A DNA stretch of 64,000 nt from Nematopogon swammerdamellus (GCA_946902875.1 OX336355.1:18261347-18325346), one strand, 5' to 3'; shown: positions 1 through 10,689, numbered from the stretch's first letter. The notes: generated by a model not told the origin, from the letters alone. Made by a program: numbers and translations.

Positions 1-207
1 TATTCCTTCATTTTACATTAATTATTTTTATTAATTCCTATTTATCTAATATTAACACATTTTCATTTCATATCAATTATAATTTTTTTTATAAACTAAA
101 AATTTAAATCTAAAATTGGTATAAAAACAATAGTGGAGTTTCCACCACCGGCGGCGGCGGGGGAAAAAATTAATTAATTCTTATTATTATCTATATTTCT
201 TATCCTT
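1..207. other. AT-rich unassigned DNA
   Basis: AT-rich sequence with one short GGC run near 150. No reading frame, hairpin or repeat family recognised. Confidence 0.4.
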
Positions 208-443
208 CCTCCTTACCTATAATAAAATCCAACGTCTGCTTTCTGTCTGAGTGTCTGAGTGTCTGAGTGTATGTATGTCTGTCCGCTTATAACTCGAGAA
301 CCACTGAACCGATTTTAATAAAACAAAATTCTACGGATAGCTTGATTCTTCCCATCAACTATAGGCTACTTTATATCACGCTAAATGGCTTATGAGGTTA
401 GCAGTGAAGTGAAATATGAGAGCGGGCGGAGCCGCGGGCACAG
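208..443 (+). mobile_element. Repeat ending GCCGCGGGCACAGC (fold-back monomer)
   Basis: The same unit forms both arms of the fold-back element at 17484-17943. It starts CCTTACCTATAATAAAATCC, has a GTCTGAGT-type microsatellite at 245-280, and ends GAGCGGGCGGAGCCGCGGGC. The GC-rich end resembles the 3' region of insect RTE-type LINEs, but there is no coding sequence to confirm this. Confidence 0.55.
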
Positions 444-479
444 CTTGTAAATATATTTATATCTCTCTCATTAATTATT

Positions 480-930
480 TTGTAGGGTTCCGTACGATAC
501 GAGACCTTATTATGAAGCCTACGTCGTCTGTCCTACCCACAGCTATAAAGAGCCGTATCTTTTGAACCGTCATAGGTAGCCGGTTGAAATTTTCATAGAA
601 TATTTGTTATTGTGGTGGATAAGTAAAAAATGTATTGGAGTCCCCATACAAGAAATTTGTTTTTTTATTCAACTTTTTTTTTGTTTGTTAGCTCTCTATC
701 GTAAAAACGGTAACACATACAAGAGTCAAACGTGGTGTGATTATAGTACAAACTCTAAAGTAAAATAACAAATAATTTAAAAAAGCACCCAATAATGTGA
801 GTCGAGCTCGCGCTAGGATCACGAAGTCAATGAAATAAAACAATATTTTTTTTAATAAATAAATAACATAAATAAATTGTGTGGTGGTACGATACGCGAG
901 TCCGACTCGCACTTGGCCGGTTTTTTTACA
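480..930 (-). mobile_element. GGCCAAGTGCGAGTC repeat family, copy 1
   Basis: Read on the minus strand it begins CCGGCCAAGTGCGAGTCGGA and ends GGAACCCTA. Between them lie the usual landmarks: a 'CCCATACA' stretch, 'TTTCAACCGGCTACCTA' and the region that is a GACA/GACG microsatellite in other copies. Other copies lie at 3616-3989, 17370-18095, 19547-19840, 26969-27170 and 59060-59300. It is non-coding and its superfamily is unknown to me. Confidence 0.6.
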
Positions 931-1057
931 CAAATAAACATGTTTTATTTGATTTGATTTTATGTATGTCCGCACAGCCACCCATGCAGGTTTTCATAAG
1001 AAAAAATGCAAAGAAACAACATTGGAGTTTAGGATTTGACCCTAATACGCCTTAGCA
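931..1057 (+). mobile_element. SINE4 3'-tail fragment and flank
   Basis: Positions about 972-1010 read CACAGCCACCCATGCAGG followed by an A-rich stretch, matching the 3' end of the SINE4 family seen at 16880-16991 and, inverted, at 62270-62420. The rest of the interval is unassigned. Confidence 0.35.
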
Positions 1058-1119
1058 TTTTTTTTTTTTTATGGAAACTGACACGGTTGGCTACATCACC
1101 TACAACATCCGTGATGTCA
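1058..1119 (-). mobile_element. SINE1 3'-tail fragment
   Basis: A T-run followed by ATGGAAACTGACACGGTTGG and CATCCGTGATGTCA is the inverted A-tail and last 45 bases of SINE1. Everything 5' of this is missing. Confidence 0.75.
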
Positions 1120-1557
1120 TACCATACCATAGCATACCAGCAAAATCACGATTGAAACTGAATAAATCCTATAAACTATAAATTACTGCAAAGCAAAGCA
1201 GACCCTATAAATCCAGCGTAACAGAAGAAGGCTTTACGCCTGGCCTCATTACTGAGTCAATCTGTAACGCATAAATTTAAGATTGTACTAATTAAAGGTA
1301 AGTGCGTATCTGAGTCTTTAGCAGTGTCCGCCGCTTCCTTATCTACGGAATACAATATAAATAAGAGTTATCTCTGATATCACCAATTGAATTAGTTCTC
1401 TGGCAAGCCAGAAGTTGTTGCTTTCTTCTTAGAAGAACTTTGAGATTGTCACGTAGTAGGTAGGTCATACCTTGCTCCAGATATTATGAAACTTTTTTTG
1501 AAGATTTAACTAAATTACTTGGGCGCGTTTTTTTTTTGCCTTGCTCTCACAACTAAT
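1120..1557. other. Unassigned
   Basis: Mixed sequence with short direct repeats (ATACCATACCATAGCATACC near 1118). No gene or repeat family identified. Confidence 0.35.
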
Positions 1558-1808
1558 GTCAGCATCGGTAGCTCAGTGGTGCAATCGGTCGTCTGCCGTT
1601 AGTGATCATAAGCACACCTGGGCGCGGTCAGTACTTCGACCGTTGGAGGCTGATTGAGAATTGCACGTAAAACTGTAGGTCCATTCTTACCTTACAGGCG
1701 GTAGGGTGTAGAATGAAAGTCGAAGCGGCTATATTTGTGTTTTCCGCCCACGTTCAGTGTAGCCGGCACAACCAATGAGAAGAGGGAACATGGCACCTTG
1801 TTCCCCTC
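1558..1808 (+). mobile_element. SINE1, A-type head, 3' end replaced
   Basis: The head has a tRNA-like A box (GTAGCTCAGTGGTG, 1568-1581) and a 5S-like stretch (AAGCACACCTGGGCGCGGTC, then AGTACTT). The body follows to GTGTAGCCGGCAC. The normal tail is absent: the sequence switches at about 1808 into the 3' end of the CR1-like LINE. This is either a nested insertion or a template-switch chimera. Confidence 0.75.
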
Positions 1809-1963
1809 GGATCCTTCAAGAGGGGCGTGAATGGGCACCTGTCAGGCCGGAATGGCATTCGCAACCCCCGATACGGTCGAATGTCCATGGGCGTCGTTAG
1901 ATACCTTATGGGTGGCTCGGCGCCACATGTCGAGCTTTCAATAAACAAAATAATAAAAAAATT
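1809..1963 (+). mobile_element. CR1/Jockey-like LINE 3' end
   Basis: It matches the last 150 bases of the family seen in full at 22546-24333 and 24340-25882: TCCTTCAAGAGGGGCGTGAA, GGCATTCGCAACCCCCG, ATGTCCATGGGCGTCGTTAG, then CAATAAACA and an A-rich tail. It contains the C-terminal codons of the reverse transcriptase only and is strongly 5'-truncated. Confidence 0.75.
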
Positions 1964-2740
1964 AGTCATTGCTCGCTGAACCAACTGTATAAATCAATCT
2001 AATTTATTTAGATAGCACTGCTACAAGTCAAGTCAAAAATTGTAGCATCAGCTGGAAATGTGAATAAAATCTAAAACAAATAGCCGCTCTCCGTGCTCAT
2101 CGATAAAGCTAAAAAAAAAAAGAAAATTGTAACTAAATAAAGTTATCTACCACGCGACAAACACAGCGTGAGTTGAGACAAAACGTATCTCGCTCATTTT
2201 GTACCACCAGGCGGCGCTGAGCGCGATATTTTACACATTTTGACAGATAACCTCTAAACTAACTTTCGCGCCATCGTCTTTACAACAGTTATATAAAATT
2301 CAACCTTATCCTGTATTCCTTACGGGTCAAAATGCAGTCTATAGTGAATTAGCAGATAAGACTTATCGATTTGATAGTTTAATTCACACTTCACAAGAAG
2401 GAGTCTCGAGAGCAATGGCTTCGATTTATCAAGCGATTTGTTTTATTTTATGGTAATTTTGAATAATTTGTGAACGGACGCTATCTCGGTGTATCCGCTG
2501 CCCGTGAGTTATTTATACTCAGTGTTTTGATTCAATTAATGAATTTACTTGTACTTTTTGTTGTATTCCATTTATTAAACCGACACTTACACTGTTTGGA
2601 TGGAGCGTAGGTACCTACATAAATATGGGATCAAACCATTGAAGATCAGACCCATTCGTTTGCTTGCATGTTTATATTTCAATGTTACATTTAATATATT
2701 AATTATTGCTTTTTAAAGTTCGTAATAAGTAAAATTTTTT
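1964..2740. other. Unassigned
   Basis: AT-rich DNA with no convincing reading frame. Nothing here matches other parts of the window. Confidence 0.35.
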
Positions 2741-3066
2741 TATTTTTTTTTTATTGAAACTGACACGGTTGGCTACATCACCTACAACATCCGTGATGTC
2801 AGCCCATAACACCGAGTGAACTTGGTGCCACGTCAGTGCTTCCCTTCGGTCGTGCCGGCTACACTGAACTGCACGGAAAACACAAACTATTTACATAGCC
2901 GTTTCGACCGACCTTTCATTCAGTGCGGTGGTATCAACCCGGGCGGGTTAAACCCTACCACCTAGTAATATAAGAAGGGAGTCATATCCCTTAGTCGCCT
3001 TTTACGACATACACGGGGAGAGATGCAGTGGGGCTATTCTTTTAAAGTACCGGCCCCACACGGTAC
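2741..3066 (-). mobile_element. SINE1, B-type, near full length
   Basis: Reading the minus strand: module B (GTACCGTGTGGGGCCGGTAC, then GCATCTCTCCCCGTGTATGTC and AAAGGCGACTAAGGGATATG), the core (ACTAGGTGGTAGGG, GGTTGATACCACCGCACTGA), the distal body (CAGTGTAGCCGGCACGACC) and the tail (GATGTAGCCAACCGTGTCAG, A-run). It lacks the tRNA/5S head. Confidence 0.8.
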
Positions 3067-3115
3067 AAGCACGGTACACGGCAAAATATCTTTAGAACAA
3101 GCTTTTCTAATTCTG

Positions 3116-3273
3116 TTTTTTTTATGGAAACTGACACGTTTGGCCACATCACCTACAACATCCGTGATGTCAGCCAATAACACCGGGTGAACCAGCTGCC
3201 ATGTCATTACTTCCCTTCATTTCATGTCGGCTACACTGAACTGAAGAGAAAACACGAACTATTTACATAGCCA
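3116..3273 (-). mobile_element. SINE1, 5'-truncated
   Basis: It carries the inverted tail and distal body only, ending at CACGAACTATTTACATAGCC. The head and core are missing, as expected for incomplete reverse transcription. Confidence 0.75.
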
Positions 3274-3615
3274 ATTATTGTAGGTACAACATACCTGGGC
3301 ACTTAAATTGTACAATACAAAAACATTGCATTTATTCGGAAAAGAACGAATATGTACTTTTTTTTCAACTTATTTTGAAATCACCAGGCATACAATTTAT
3401 ACAATTGCAAACATAAATTCATCTTCGTATAGTTAGGTACGTAAAATGACAGAGGTAGGTCTCCGAGCATCAGAATGGATCAACAGAGACAATACGAATA
3501 TGGAATTATCATCGACTGCAAATGTCTGTAATTTGAACACACCGCCATACCACTCAGTTGGACCATTGATGTAGAATACATGGATCGGATATACACACCA
3601 CTTTGTAAAGTCCGA
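3274..3615. other. Unassigned
   Basis: AT-rich. The short open frames here show no recognisable domain. Confidence 0.3.
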
Positions 3616-3989
3616 AGAACCGGCCAAGTGCGAGTCGAACTCGCGCACCGAGGGTTCCGTATCACCATGTCATGGTCAGCGCCACGCACGCCATCTATGT
3701 ATGTATTAGTTAAATAAAATGCTTCATACTCTTTTCGGTAGATGGCGCGCATACACTTTTTAGTTTCTTGTATGAAGACCCGTGATTTTTTTTTTCTTTT
3801 TATTATTTTTATTATTTTCTTGTTATATCGGCCTTAATAACACATATTCTGTGAAAATTTCAACGGACTACCTATTACGGTTCAAGAGCTACAGCCCCCG
3901 GACAGACAGACAGACAGACAGACAGACACACAGACAGACGGCATAGGCTTAGTAATAGGGTCCAGAACGAAGGATACGGAACCCTAAAA
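3616..3989 (+). mobile_element. GGCCAAGTGCGAGTC repeat family, copy 2
   Basis: This is the clearest copy: CCGGCCAAGTGCGAGTCGAA at the start, GTGAAAATTTCAACGGACTA in the middle, a GACA microsatellite at 3899-3939, then GGCTTAGTAATAGGGT and a GGAACCCTAAAAA end. It is non-coding. Confidence 0.65.
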
Positions 3990-4041
3990 ACTAAGAAAAC
4001 GAAGCAAGTTGATAATAAAATTGTCTTGTTTTCCTTGTTTC

Positions 4042-4424
4042 GTCAGCCTCGGTAGCTCAGTGGTGCAGACGGTCGACTGTCAGTCGGATCATAAGCACAC
4101 CTGGGCGCGGTCAGTGGATGGATGGGTGACCACTCGACCGTTGGAGGCTGACCGTGGTTCGGTTTCCACGTAAAATTGTAGGTCCCTTCCCATCTTACCT
4201 TACTAAGTGGCAGGGTTTAACCCGCCCGGGTTGGTACCACCGCACTGAATGAAAGGTCGGTTGAAACGGCTATTTGAATATCCGTGTTTTCCGTCCCGTT
4301 CAGTGTAGCCGACATGAAATGAAGGGAAGCACTGATATGGCACCTAGTTCACCCGGTGTTATGGGCTGACATCACGGATGTTGTTGGATGATGTAGCTAA
4401 CCGTGTCAGTTTCCAAAAAAAAAA
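4042..4424 (+). mobile_element. SINE1, A-type, full length
   Basis: Head: CAGCCTCGGTAGCTCAGTGG (tRNA-like A box), then AAGCACACCTGGGCGCGGTC and GGATGGGTGACC (5S-like), then CCGTGGTTCGGTTTCC (tRNA-like B box). Core: ACTAAGTGGCAGGG and GGTTGGTACCACCGCACTGA. Distal body, conserved tail and A-run end at 4424. Confidence 0.85.
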
Positions 4425-4920
4425 CTTTAAAACTACTGAAGGCGTTTTTCTCGAACGTTCGTTTATCGAGGGGTGTGAGGGGGTGCGAAAGGGTGTAAGG
4501 TGGGTATGAAGGGTGTGTCAGGGGTAAGGGGGTGAGTTCTTTCTTCCACCCCATTTAGCGCAGCGAGGGATAGCGGAGCAAGGTGACTCAAAAACGGTTA
4601 GAAATGTCATGGAGTAGATATTGTGGTCGAACAGTTGAATATTGGTAGAAATAAAAATATGGGTGGATCAACTTTTTCTTGTAACGTAAAAACCAGCTGC
4701 AAAGTCGAATAAAAAAAAATACAATTTATTACTTAGTTGAAAATCAATAAGTATGAAATACTGGGTCTGGGTCCATGCTCCACCTAGGTTCTCCACCTGT
4801 GTGGAGCATGGGATACTTACAATGTATATGCTATGTCCATGCTCCAACTGATAATATTATTGTAATTTTTAGGGGTGACCCAGGGGACAATTTTGTCCCC
4901 AGTTTTATATGGAAAAAAAG
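4425..4920. other. Unassigned, with a G-rich stretch and small hairpin
   Basis: A G-rich run (GGGGTGTGAGGGGGTGCG) lies at 4470-4550. A small hairpin, CCATGCTCCAC with GTGGAGCATGG, spans 4772-4810. Neither points to a function. Confidence 0.35.
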
Positions 4921-5138
4921 TTAAATTACAAATTTAAAAAACCCCCGACTCTAAAAAAGTCAAAAATAATTTCCGTTTACTTACTTAAAGGAGTCGTTGG
5001 ACCGCTAAGTAAATTCCCGCGCAGCTCTTGAGTTTTTATATTTTATTTACTTAGCGGTCCCCCGACTTCTTTAAGTAAGTAAACGGAAATTATTTTTGAC
5101 TTTTTTAGAGTCGGGGGTTTTTTAAATTTGTAATTTAA
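4921..5138. mobile_element. Long-armed hairpin element
   Basis: Arms 4921-5014 and 5045-5138 are near-perfect reverse complements (about 94 bp each) around a 30-base loop. The arms carry ACCCCCGACTCTAAAAAAGT and TTCCGTTTACTTACTTAAA. It is a MITE-like or fold-back insertion with no coding content. Confidence 0.75.
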
Positions 5139-5385
5139 CTTTTATTTCAAGCTTTTAAAAGAAAACCGCATGCAAATCGGTCCACTTTTTAAGATAATTA
5201 ATTTTTTATTACTTAATTACTTGATTACAAACATAGCTAAGAACCATCCCGATTAAACAAGCTTCCTAATAAAAAAAACCGCATCCAAATCGGTCCATCC
5301 GTTTGGGAGCTACGATGCCACAGACAGACACACACACACACACACGTCAAACTTATAACACCCCTCCGTTTTTTGCGTCGGGGGT
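5139..5385 (-). mobile_element. Interspersed repeat starting AACCCCCGACGCAAAA
   Basis: On the minus strand it reads AACCCCCGACGCAAAAAACG, GGTGTTATAAGTTTGACG, a GT microsatellite (5325-5345), GGCATCGTAGCTCCCAAACG and GGACCGATTTGGATGCGG. This resembles repeats common in Lepidoptera. It abuts the preceding hairpin, which shares the CCCCCGAC end. Confidence 0.5.
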
Positions 5386-5624
5386 TAAAAAGGGGTTGCC
5401 CACAGGGTAACTAATATAAAAAAAAATTACTCAAAATTCTTTGTGCAGCTTCTTTCTTATTAATCAATTACTTATCTGACAGTTGCTGTAACTATTAAAA
5501 TAAGGTGAATTTATCAAGATAATGTCGTGTTTTCAGACAGATACCAAAAACAAGAAAAAGTTGATCCACCCATCCATATACATCGATCGATGTCCATATA
5601 CACTTCGTTTGTACCACAGATAAT

Positions 5625-5945
5625 TTGAGTTAGTTGAGAGGGGACAAAGTAGTCGATATTGGATACCGGGTGGCTAAGCTCAAGTGGCAGTGGGCTGGAC
5701 ACGTCAGCCGAAGAGACGACGGCCGTTGGAGTAACCGTGTCCTACAGTGGCGGCCGTGGACAGGAAAACGACGAATGGGAAGGGGTGATCTTCCAGGCCA
5801 TGGCCAGGCGGGACGACGACATCAAGTGCGTCGACGGAAAGCAGTGGTTCCGTACCGCTGAAGGCCGGGAGGACTGGAGGAAAATTGGAGAGGCCTATGT
5901 CCAGCAGTGGACGCTTACACGCTGACTGACTGACTGACTGACTGA
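5625..5945 (+). pseudogene. RTE-like LINE, reverse-transcriptase C-terminus and tail
   Basis: The translation from about 5640 gives VVDIGYRVAKLKWQWAGHVS, then RRDDGRWSNRVLQWRPWTGK, and after a frameshift near 5785 EGREDWRKIGEAYVQQWTLT. This is the C-terminal pattern of RTE-clade elements (AGHVSR-R..RWS..VL.W.P..G.R), which encode an endonuclease and reverse transcriptase; only the last ~95 codons remain. The stop is followed by a (CTGA)n tail at 5919-5944, and two other copies have the same tail. An inverted copy is at 32618-32925. Confidence 0.8.
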
Positions 5946-6136
5946 GAGCGGAGAAGGATGCGTGGTCGCCACCGCCGCAAGTAAGAACCGGCTGAATTCT
6001 TCATACTAGACACGAGATTGCATGACTCATGTTTAGCCAGTACGGATTAAAATGTCGTAAGTAAAATGGTCATGGTGGATTCAATACAAATATGCAATGA
6101 TTTCAACGAAAAAATGTAAAGTTCAATACTACATAT
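5946..6136. other. Unassigned
   Basis: Short stretch between two LINE ends with no recognised feature. Confidence 0.3.
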
Positions 6137-6300
6137 TATATTTCCCCCCAAGGATAGTCTCAGGTCCTTCAAGAGAGGCGTGAGTCTCAGGCCGGCATGG
6201 CATTCGTAACCTCCGCGTACGACCGAATGTCCATGGGCGTCGTTAGACACCTTATAGGTGGCACGGCGCCGAATGTCGCGCTTTATATAAAAAAAAAGTA
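6137..6300 (+). mobile_element. CR1/Jockey-like LINE 3' end
   Basis: TCAGGTCCTTCAAGAGAGGC, CAGGCCGGCATGGCATTCG, ATGTCCATGGGCGTCGTTAG and GCGCTTTATATAAAAAAAAA match the family's last 150 bases. About 14 bases are missing after GGCGTGA compared with other copies. Confidence 0.75.
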
Positions 6301-6785
6301 CGGCCGGCCCATGACACTTCCAACTACTCCGTAGTCTCTTACAGGTGTCCATAAAAGAACTCGTTTCATGAAATCTCACATCGATTGGTGTCAAGCTGGC
6401 AGTTTTAGTATACAAAATGTCAGCGTGTTTTTCTTAAAAAAAAAAACTAATAAAAACCTAAATCAAATTTTTAAACCCTATCTTTTACGACTACACAGAA
6501 TAATATGTTTCTATCTCTTAAAATAATTCATTATACTTGGCTCCGCTCACGTTATAGTAGGATTCCCATACAACTGCAATAAAATAAATCATCTAAACGA
6601 CTTGATTTAAACTGAATTTGTATACTTGCATAGAATATTATATCCGTATAGATTGGCAAATTTTGATTAGATCCACTTGCTTTCAAGTAGGACTTACAAC
6701 TGTTAATTGCTTTCATAAAAAGAATATTATGTAATATCAAATTCTTTATTCTTTACTCTTTTTTATTTATTCATCATCAGTAAAC
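6301..6785. other. Unassigned
   Basis: AT-rich DNA with no recognised feature. Confidence 0.3.
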
Positions 6786-6898
6786 TAAGGTCGGCGGCGG
6801 AAAGCAGTAGTGGTTCTGTACCGCTGAGAGACGGAAGATCTGGAGGAAAACTGGAGGAGCCTATGTCAGCAGTGGACGCTTACACGCTGACTGACTGA
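6786..6898 (+). mobile_element. RTE-like LINE, extreme 3' end
   Basis: CGGCGGAAAGCAGTAGTGGT to CAGTGGACGCTTACACGC matches the last codons of the element at 5625-5945. It ends in the same CTGACTGAC tail, marking an independent heavily 5'-truncated insertion. Confidence 0.75.
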
Positions 6899-6932
6899 CA
6901 TAAATGAAGTCATATTTTAACTTAGCATTTAT

Positions 6933-7179
6933 AGTCCGGCCGCTGAGAGAATGCGTTCATGACGTCTGTCAGTTGGTCATTTCATCACTCATTTTACAAG
7001 TTTGTATTACTCACTCCTGCAACTGCACGTTCGAACTAAGCTAATTATGGCCATTTTTCTATTGTTTATACGGTTTCGTACTATTTTGACAAGCTTGTCG
7101 CACTTTTTAGGTAATCCAGACTGACTTTACTGTTACCAATTGACAGACGTCAGGAACGCATTCTCTCAGCGGCCGGACT
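6933..7179. mobile_element. MITE with ~45-bp TIRs
   Basis: Left AGTCCGGCCGCTGAGAGAAT... and right ...ATTCTCTCAGCGGCCGGACT are inverted repeats. They extend through CGTTCATGACGTCTGTCAGT with two mismatches. The length is 247 bp and the interior is non-coding. The flanks are TA-rich (TTTAT | TTAGT), so the target-site duplication is not certain; a TA duplication would fit if the terminal base has mutated. Confidence 0.8.
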
Positions 7180-7265
7180 TTAGTCAGTTCGATTATCACA
7201 GCGAAGAAGAACTGGCAAGAAAATTCGCTGGATTTTTTGCACCGACTTCAAATGTTTTATCACAA
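7180..7265 (+). repeat. 'GAAGAAGAACTGGCAAGAAA' repeat fragment
   Basis: CAGTTCGATTATCACAGCGA and AAGAAGAACTGGCAAGAAAA recur at 52920-52985. Related, more diverged forms are at 34150-34245 and inverted at 36650-36745, 46485-46560 and 62120-62205. It is likely the 3' region of a widespread retroelement. Confidence 0.5.
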
Positions 7266-7610
7266 ATATCTACTCAATGCCTTACTTAGTTGTAAGAAGG
7301 AAAAAACTCAGAACATCTTTTTTTTTAATTCATTCGTAAGAAACCTATTTTTATGTCCTAAACAAATGCCCTTTCATTTGCTAGCAAATTCTTTGAATGA
7401 ATGAATTATTTCTTCTTATTGCTCGCTCCCTTTTTATTTTTATTTTCCCTTTGTTTTTATTATTCCCTTCGCTTCAGGAATGAGAGGGAATTAAACTGTG
7501 ACGTAATTGGCTATTGTGAAATTAGTCGTGAATTTTTTTGGCATACATATATATTTTTTGTTACTGGAAAACGCAAGTATGTATTCATATAAGTACTTAT
7601 ATAGTTTTTA
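7266..7610. other. Unassigned
   Basis: AT-rich. The open frame near 7401-7592 is hydrophobic low-complexity sequence without a recognisable domain. Confidence 0.3.
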
Positions 7611-8493
7611 GTTAACTAACAAGTGCGTACTAGTACATACAATAAAGTATGATTAATTCGTATTCTTCTAAGTTCTATTTAGTATTGTAAAAACGAATAT
7701 CACAAAAAATAGGAATAACAATATATAAATATAGAAATAAATAAATCCAAACCTTAAAGGGAAACCCCCTGAGACGATAATACAATATCATTAATATAAC
7801 ACAAAAATATTAATAAAAGTATTCTTATTATTATTTAATGATTTTATTTTCAATTCTCACATTCAAGTCTTTTGCTACTTTAATTGCACTAAAACTTTAA
7901 TCGACTCCCAAAATATCCAAAGGTTAACTGAAAGAAATCTCTGTAAGGGATTTACTACATATGAATGTTATATTGTGCTCGTTTCTGTAAATTGTTATTT
8001 TGGAGAAATAAAGTATTTCAGCTAGATCTAAATTGGCCAGGCGCTATATTGTCAACTAACAAGTGCGTACTAGTACATACAATAAAGTATGATTAATTCG
8101 TATTCTTCTAAGTTCTATTTAGTATTGTAAAAACGAATATCACAAAAAATAGGAATAACAATATATAAATATAGAAATAAATAAATCCAAACCTTAAAGG
8201 GAAACCCCCTGAGACGATAATACAATATCATTAATATAACACAAAAATATTAATAAAAGTATTCTTATTATTATTTAATGATTTTATTTTCAATTCTCAC
8301 ATTCAAGTCTTTTGCTACTTTAATTGCACTAAAACTTTAATCGACTCCCAAAATATCCAAAGGTTAACTGAAAGAAATCTCTGTAAGGGATTTACTACAT
8401 ATGAATGTTATATTGTGCTCGTTTGTTAAATTGTTATTTTGGAGAAATAAAGTATTTCAGCTAGATCTAAATTGGCCAGGCGCTATATTGTCA
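7611..8493 (+). repeat. Tandem duplication (2 x 440 bp) of a LINE 3'-UTR-like sequence
   Basis: Copy 1 (7614-8053) and copy 2 (8054-8493) differ in my reading only by TTTCTGTAAA versus TTTGTTAAA. Each contains CAAAGGTTAACTGAAAGAAA, TCTCTGTAAGGGATTTACTA and GAGAAATAAAGTATTT. The first two resemble the 3' untranslated part of the LINE at 31253-31783. The near identity implies a recent event. Confidence 0.85.
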
Positions 8494-9502
8494 AACTTCA
8501 AATTTTTTTTTCTTCAAATCCAATCGATTAGCGTAGCGATTTAAAAAAAAAATTCCACACATAATAGTTCAGAACTAAAAGGAATTAAATAAAAAAAAAA
8601 AATACAACTCGAATAGGAAAAAACGGAAAATTGACCAAAATGCTGTAGTCGGGCGTATAGAAGAATTCGAACAGACAGGGAATCCGACTAAGCATTTTCG
8701 ATCAACTTTCCTTGTTATTTCCTGCTTCATTCATAGACGGTTTTCATAAAAAAAAAAAATTTTGTACTTTTGTGTACTGCTAATGCATAATTATTTAAAT
8801 GGTAATGATACCATGTGCAGTAAAATTCATTATTTTTATTTTCAATTACTAATAATAATATGGGAACAAATTATTTTACCATATTTTAAAAAGTCTCTAA
8901 ATGTTGAGATAAAGGTTTCCTTTTATCATTGAGACATTTCAAAGCATCATATAAGAGATTAGTTTCACATATTTTGAAGTTCTCTCGTAGTGACATAAAA
9001 AAGTGCTTTGGTAGCTTTTGATTTCTTGTCCAATACCAAAATTATTGGTCATTTCTCCAGGCAGGGTACTAACGTTCGAGAATCGTTCGTTTAATTCAAA
9101 GTTTTAAAGTTATTCCAACATGGCCGCCGCTCAATGCTGTCACATGTCACGTGTCAGCTCCTCTTCTGCGCCCGCGCAGACATAAACACAACCGCGCCGC
9201 GCGTGATTCACACTTTTGCGTTATTCGAAATTGAGTGCCGGTGAGAAAGAAGCACGTGGGAAGAAACTCAGGGTTTTAATTTTTTTTATGTAACCTGATA
9301 TGGTTGATTACATCCGCCCCCACTGTTACACCGAATTTTGACAGCTGTCATTTGCAAACTTTATGTAGCTAATATCCTTGGTATAGACCATGTATATGCC
9401 GTTCACAGTTATTTTCAACTCAATTCAATTCTATAAAGATGTTTTACGTTTTGGTTGGTTTTACATTATTGGTATATAGGTATAATATTTACATTATGTG
9501 AT
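8494..9502. other. Mostly unassigned; SINE-tail-like piece at 9283-9330
   Basis: A T-run followed by ATGTAACCTGATATGG (9290-9310) looks like an inverted SINE2-type tail. A GC-rich patch at 9120-9240 contains CACGTG and CGCGCC motifs but no other promoter signal. No coding sequence seen. Confidence 0.35.
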
Positions 9503-9908
9503 TTTTTTTTATGTAATCCGGTATGGGTGGCTGAGTCAGAGGGGCCAAAGCACATGCTCTGACTAGCCAATATCACCTTCGAGAAGGTAGGTGCCATACC
9601 GGAGACTTCCCTGGATTGCTGGCTATACTGGACTAGAGGAGAACACAACCGAGGCTGCTATGCGGCCATCTTACATCCAGTACGGTGGTAGCAACCCAGT
9701 CGGCTACAATTTGAGCCTACCACCTAGTAAGGGGCAAGGGCAGGGACCTACAGTTTTACACCGGTTCCGAACGGTGAAGCAGCAGGTGTAGGTATGCACG
9801 TAAATTTTTTCGTCAGAAAAAACTCATTGGTACACGCCGACCGGATTCGAACCTCGGACCTCCCGCATGAGAAGCCGATGCCCAAACCACTCGGCCACCC
9901 GCCGCTTA
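9503..9908 (-). mobile_element. SINE2, full length
   Basis: On the minus strand: tRNA Ser/Leu-like head (GGGTGGCCGAGTGGTTTGGG as A box region, GGTTCGAATCC-like B box), the core shared with SINE1 (AAACTGTAGGTCCCTGCCC, TTACTAGGTGGTAGGC, GGTT..TACCACCGTACTGG), and a distinct tail (GGCTAGTCAGAGCATGTGCT, CAGCCACCCATACCGGATTA) with an A-run. The short frames inside are not genes. Confidence 0.85.
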
Positions 9909-10689
9909 TACGCCGTGTAACTACGAGTATTAATATATAAGTTTATCTTATCTTTTGTATTTCAGTACCTAACTCTGTTATATATATATTTCTTTCCGCC
10001 ACTCACCTAGCAGTTTTCATACCACAAAGGTATTCTGTTAGAAATTACCTAGAGGCATTAAGTTTTACCTTTTGCCCATATTTTATTTGAGTGTAATAAA
10101 TATATACAATACCATAAAATACATTTACAAATTAAAACATGTAACTTCCCACACTAAACTAAGTTTATCCTGTGGGAAGTAGGTAACCTATCATAAAACA
10201 TAGATATTTGACAACTTTACGGGTACCTGCCCTGTGTGAAAAGTGTATAAATTAATAAAATTAATAAAAAATATTTCGTACAGGGGAAACCGATTATGGC
10301 AACACAGAGCTCAGGTTAGCCAACTTGACAGCTAGAGGTAAAATAACTGTGAACGTACGATAAAGCAAGAAGACGCAGCGTGTTGCCATATGGAATGCGA
10401 TCCAGAATTTAATCGACTCATTACAATTCCAGACATAAATTCATTGCCCGTATATTAGCAGACCTGTGGTCGACTGCCCGTGACGTCATCCCTTTTAGGG
10501 CTCTTCTTTATGATACCTACTTTGGAGTATCCGATTTGAAAATGCGGGTCAAAAAATTTGCAATTAAGGATCGTTTCGTGAGAGATGTATTATTAATGGT
10601 ATTGCAACTATTTACTTTTTTAAGTTTTGTATACTGGCAAGGCGAACGCCGAGCTTTCGTTGTTTATGTGTGTTTAAGTCGGGAGATGT
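9909..10689. other. Unassigned
   Basis: AT-rich DNA with no recognised repeat or gene. Confidence 0.3.

Noticed and set aside
9591..9791. Open frame starting MPYRRLPWIAGYTGLEENTT, also at 33274-33474 and 37422-37622.
   Set aside because: It is the inverted body of SINE2; recurrence follows the repeat, not a gene.
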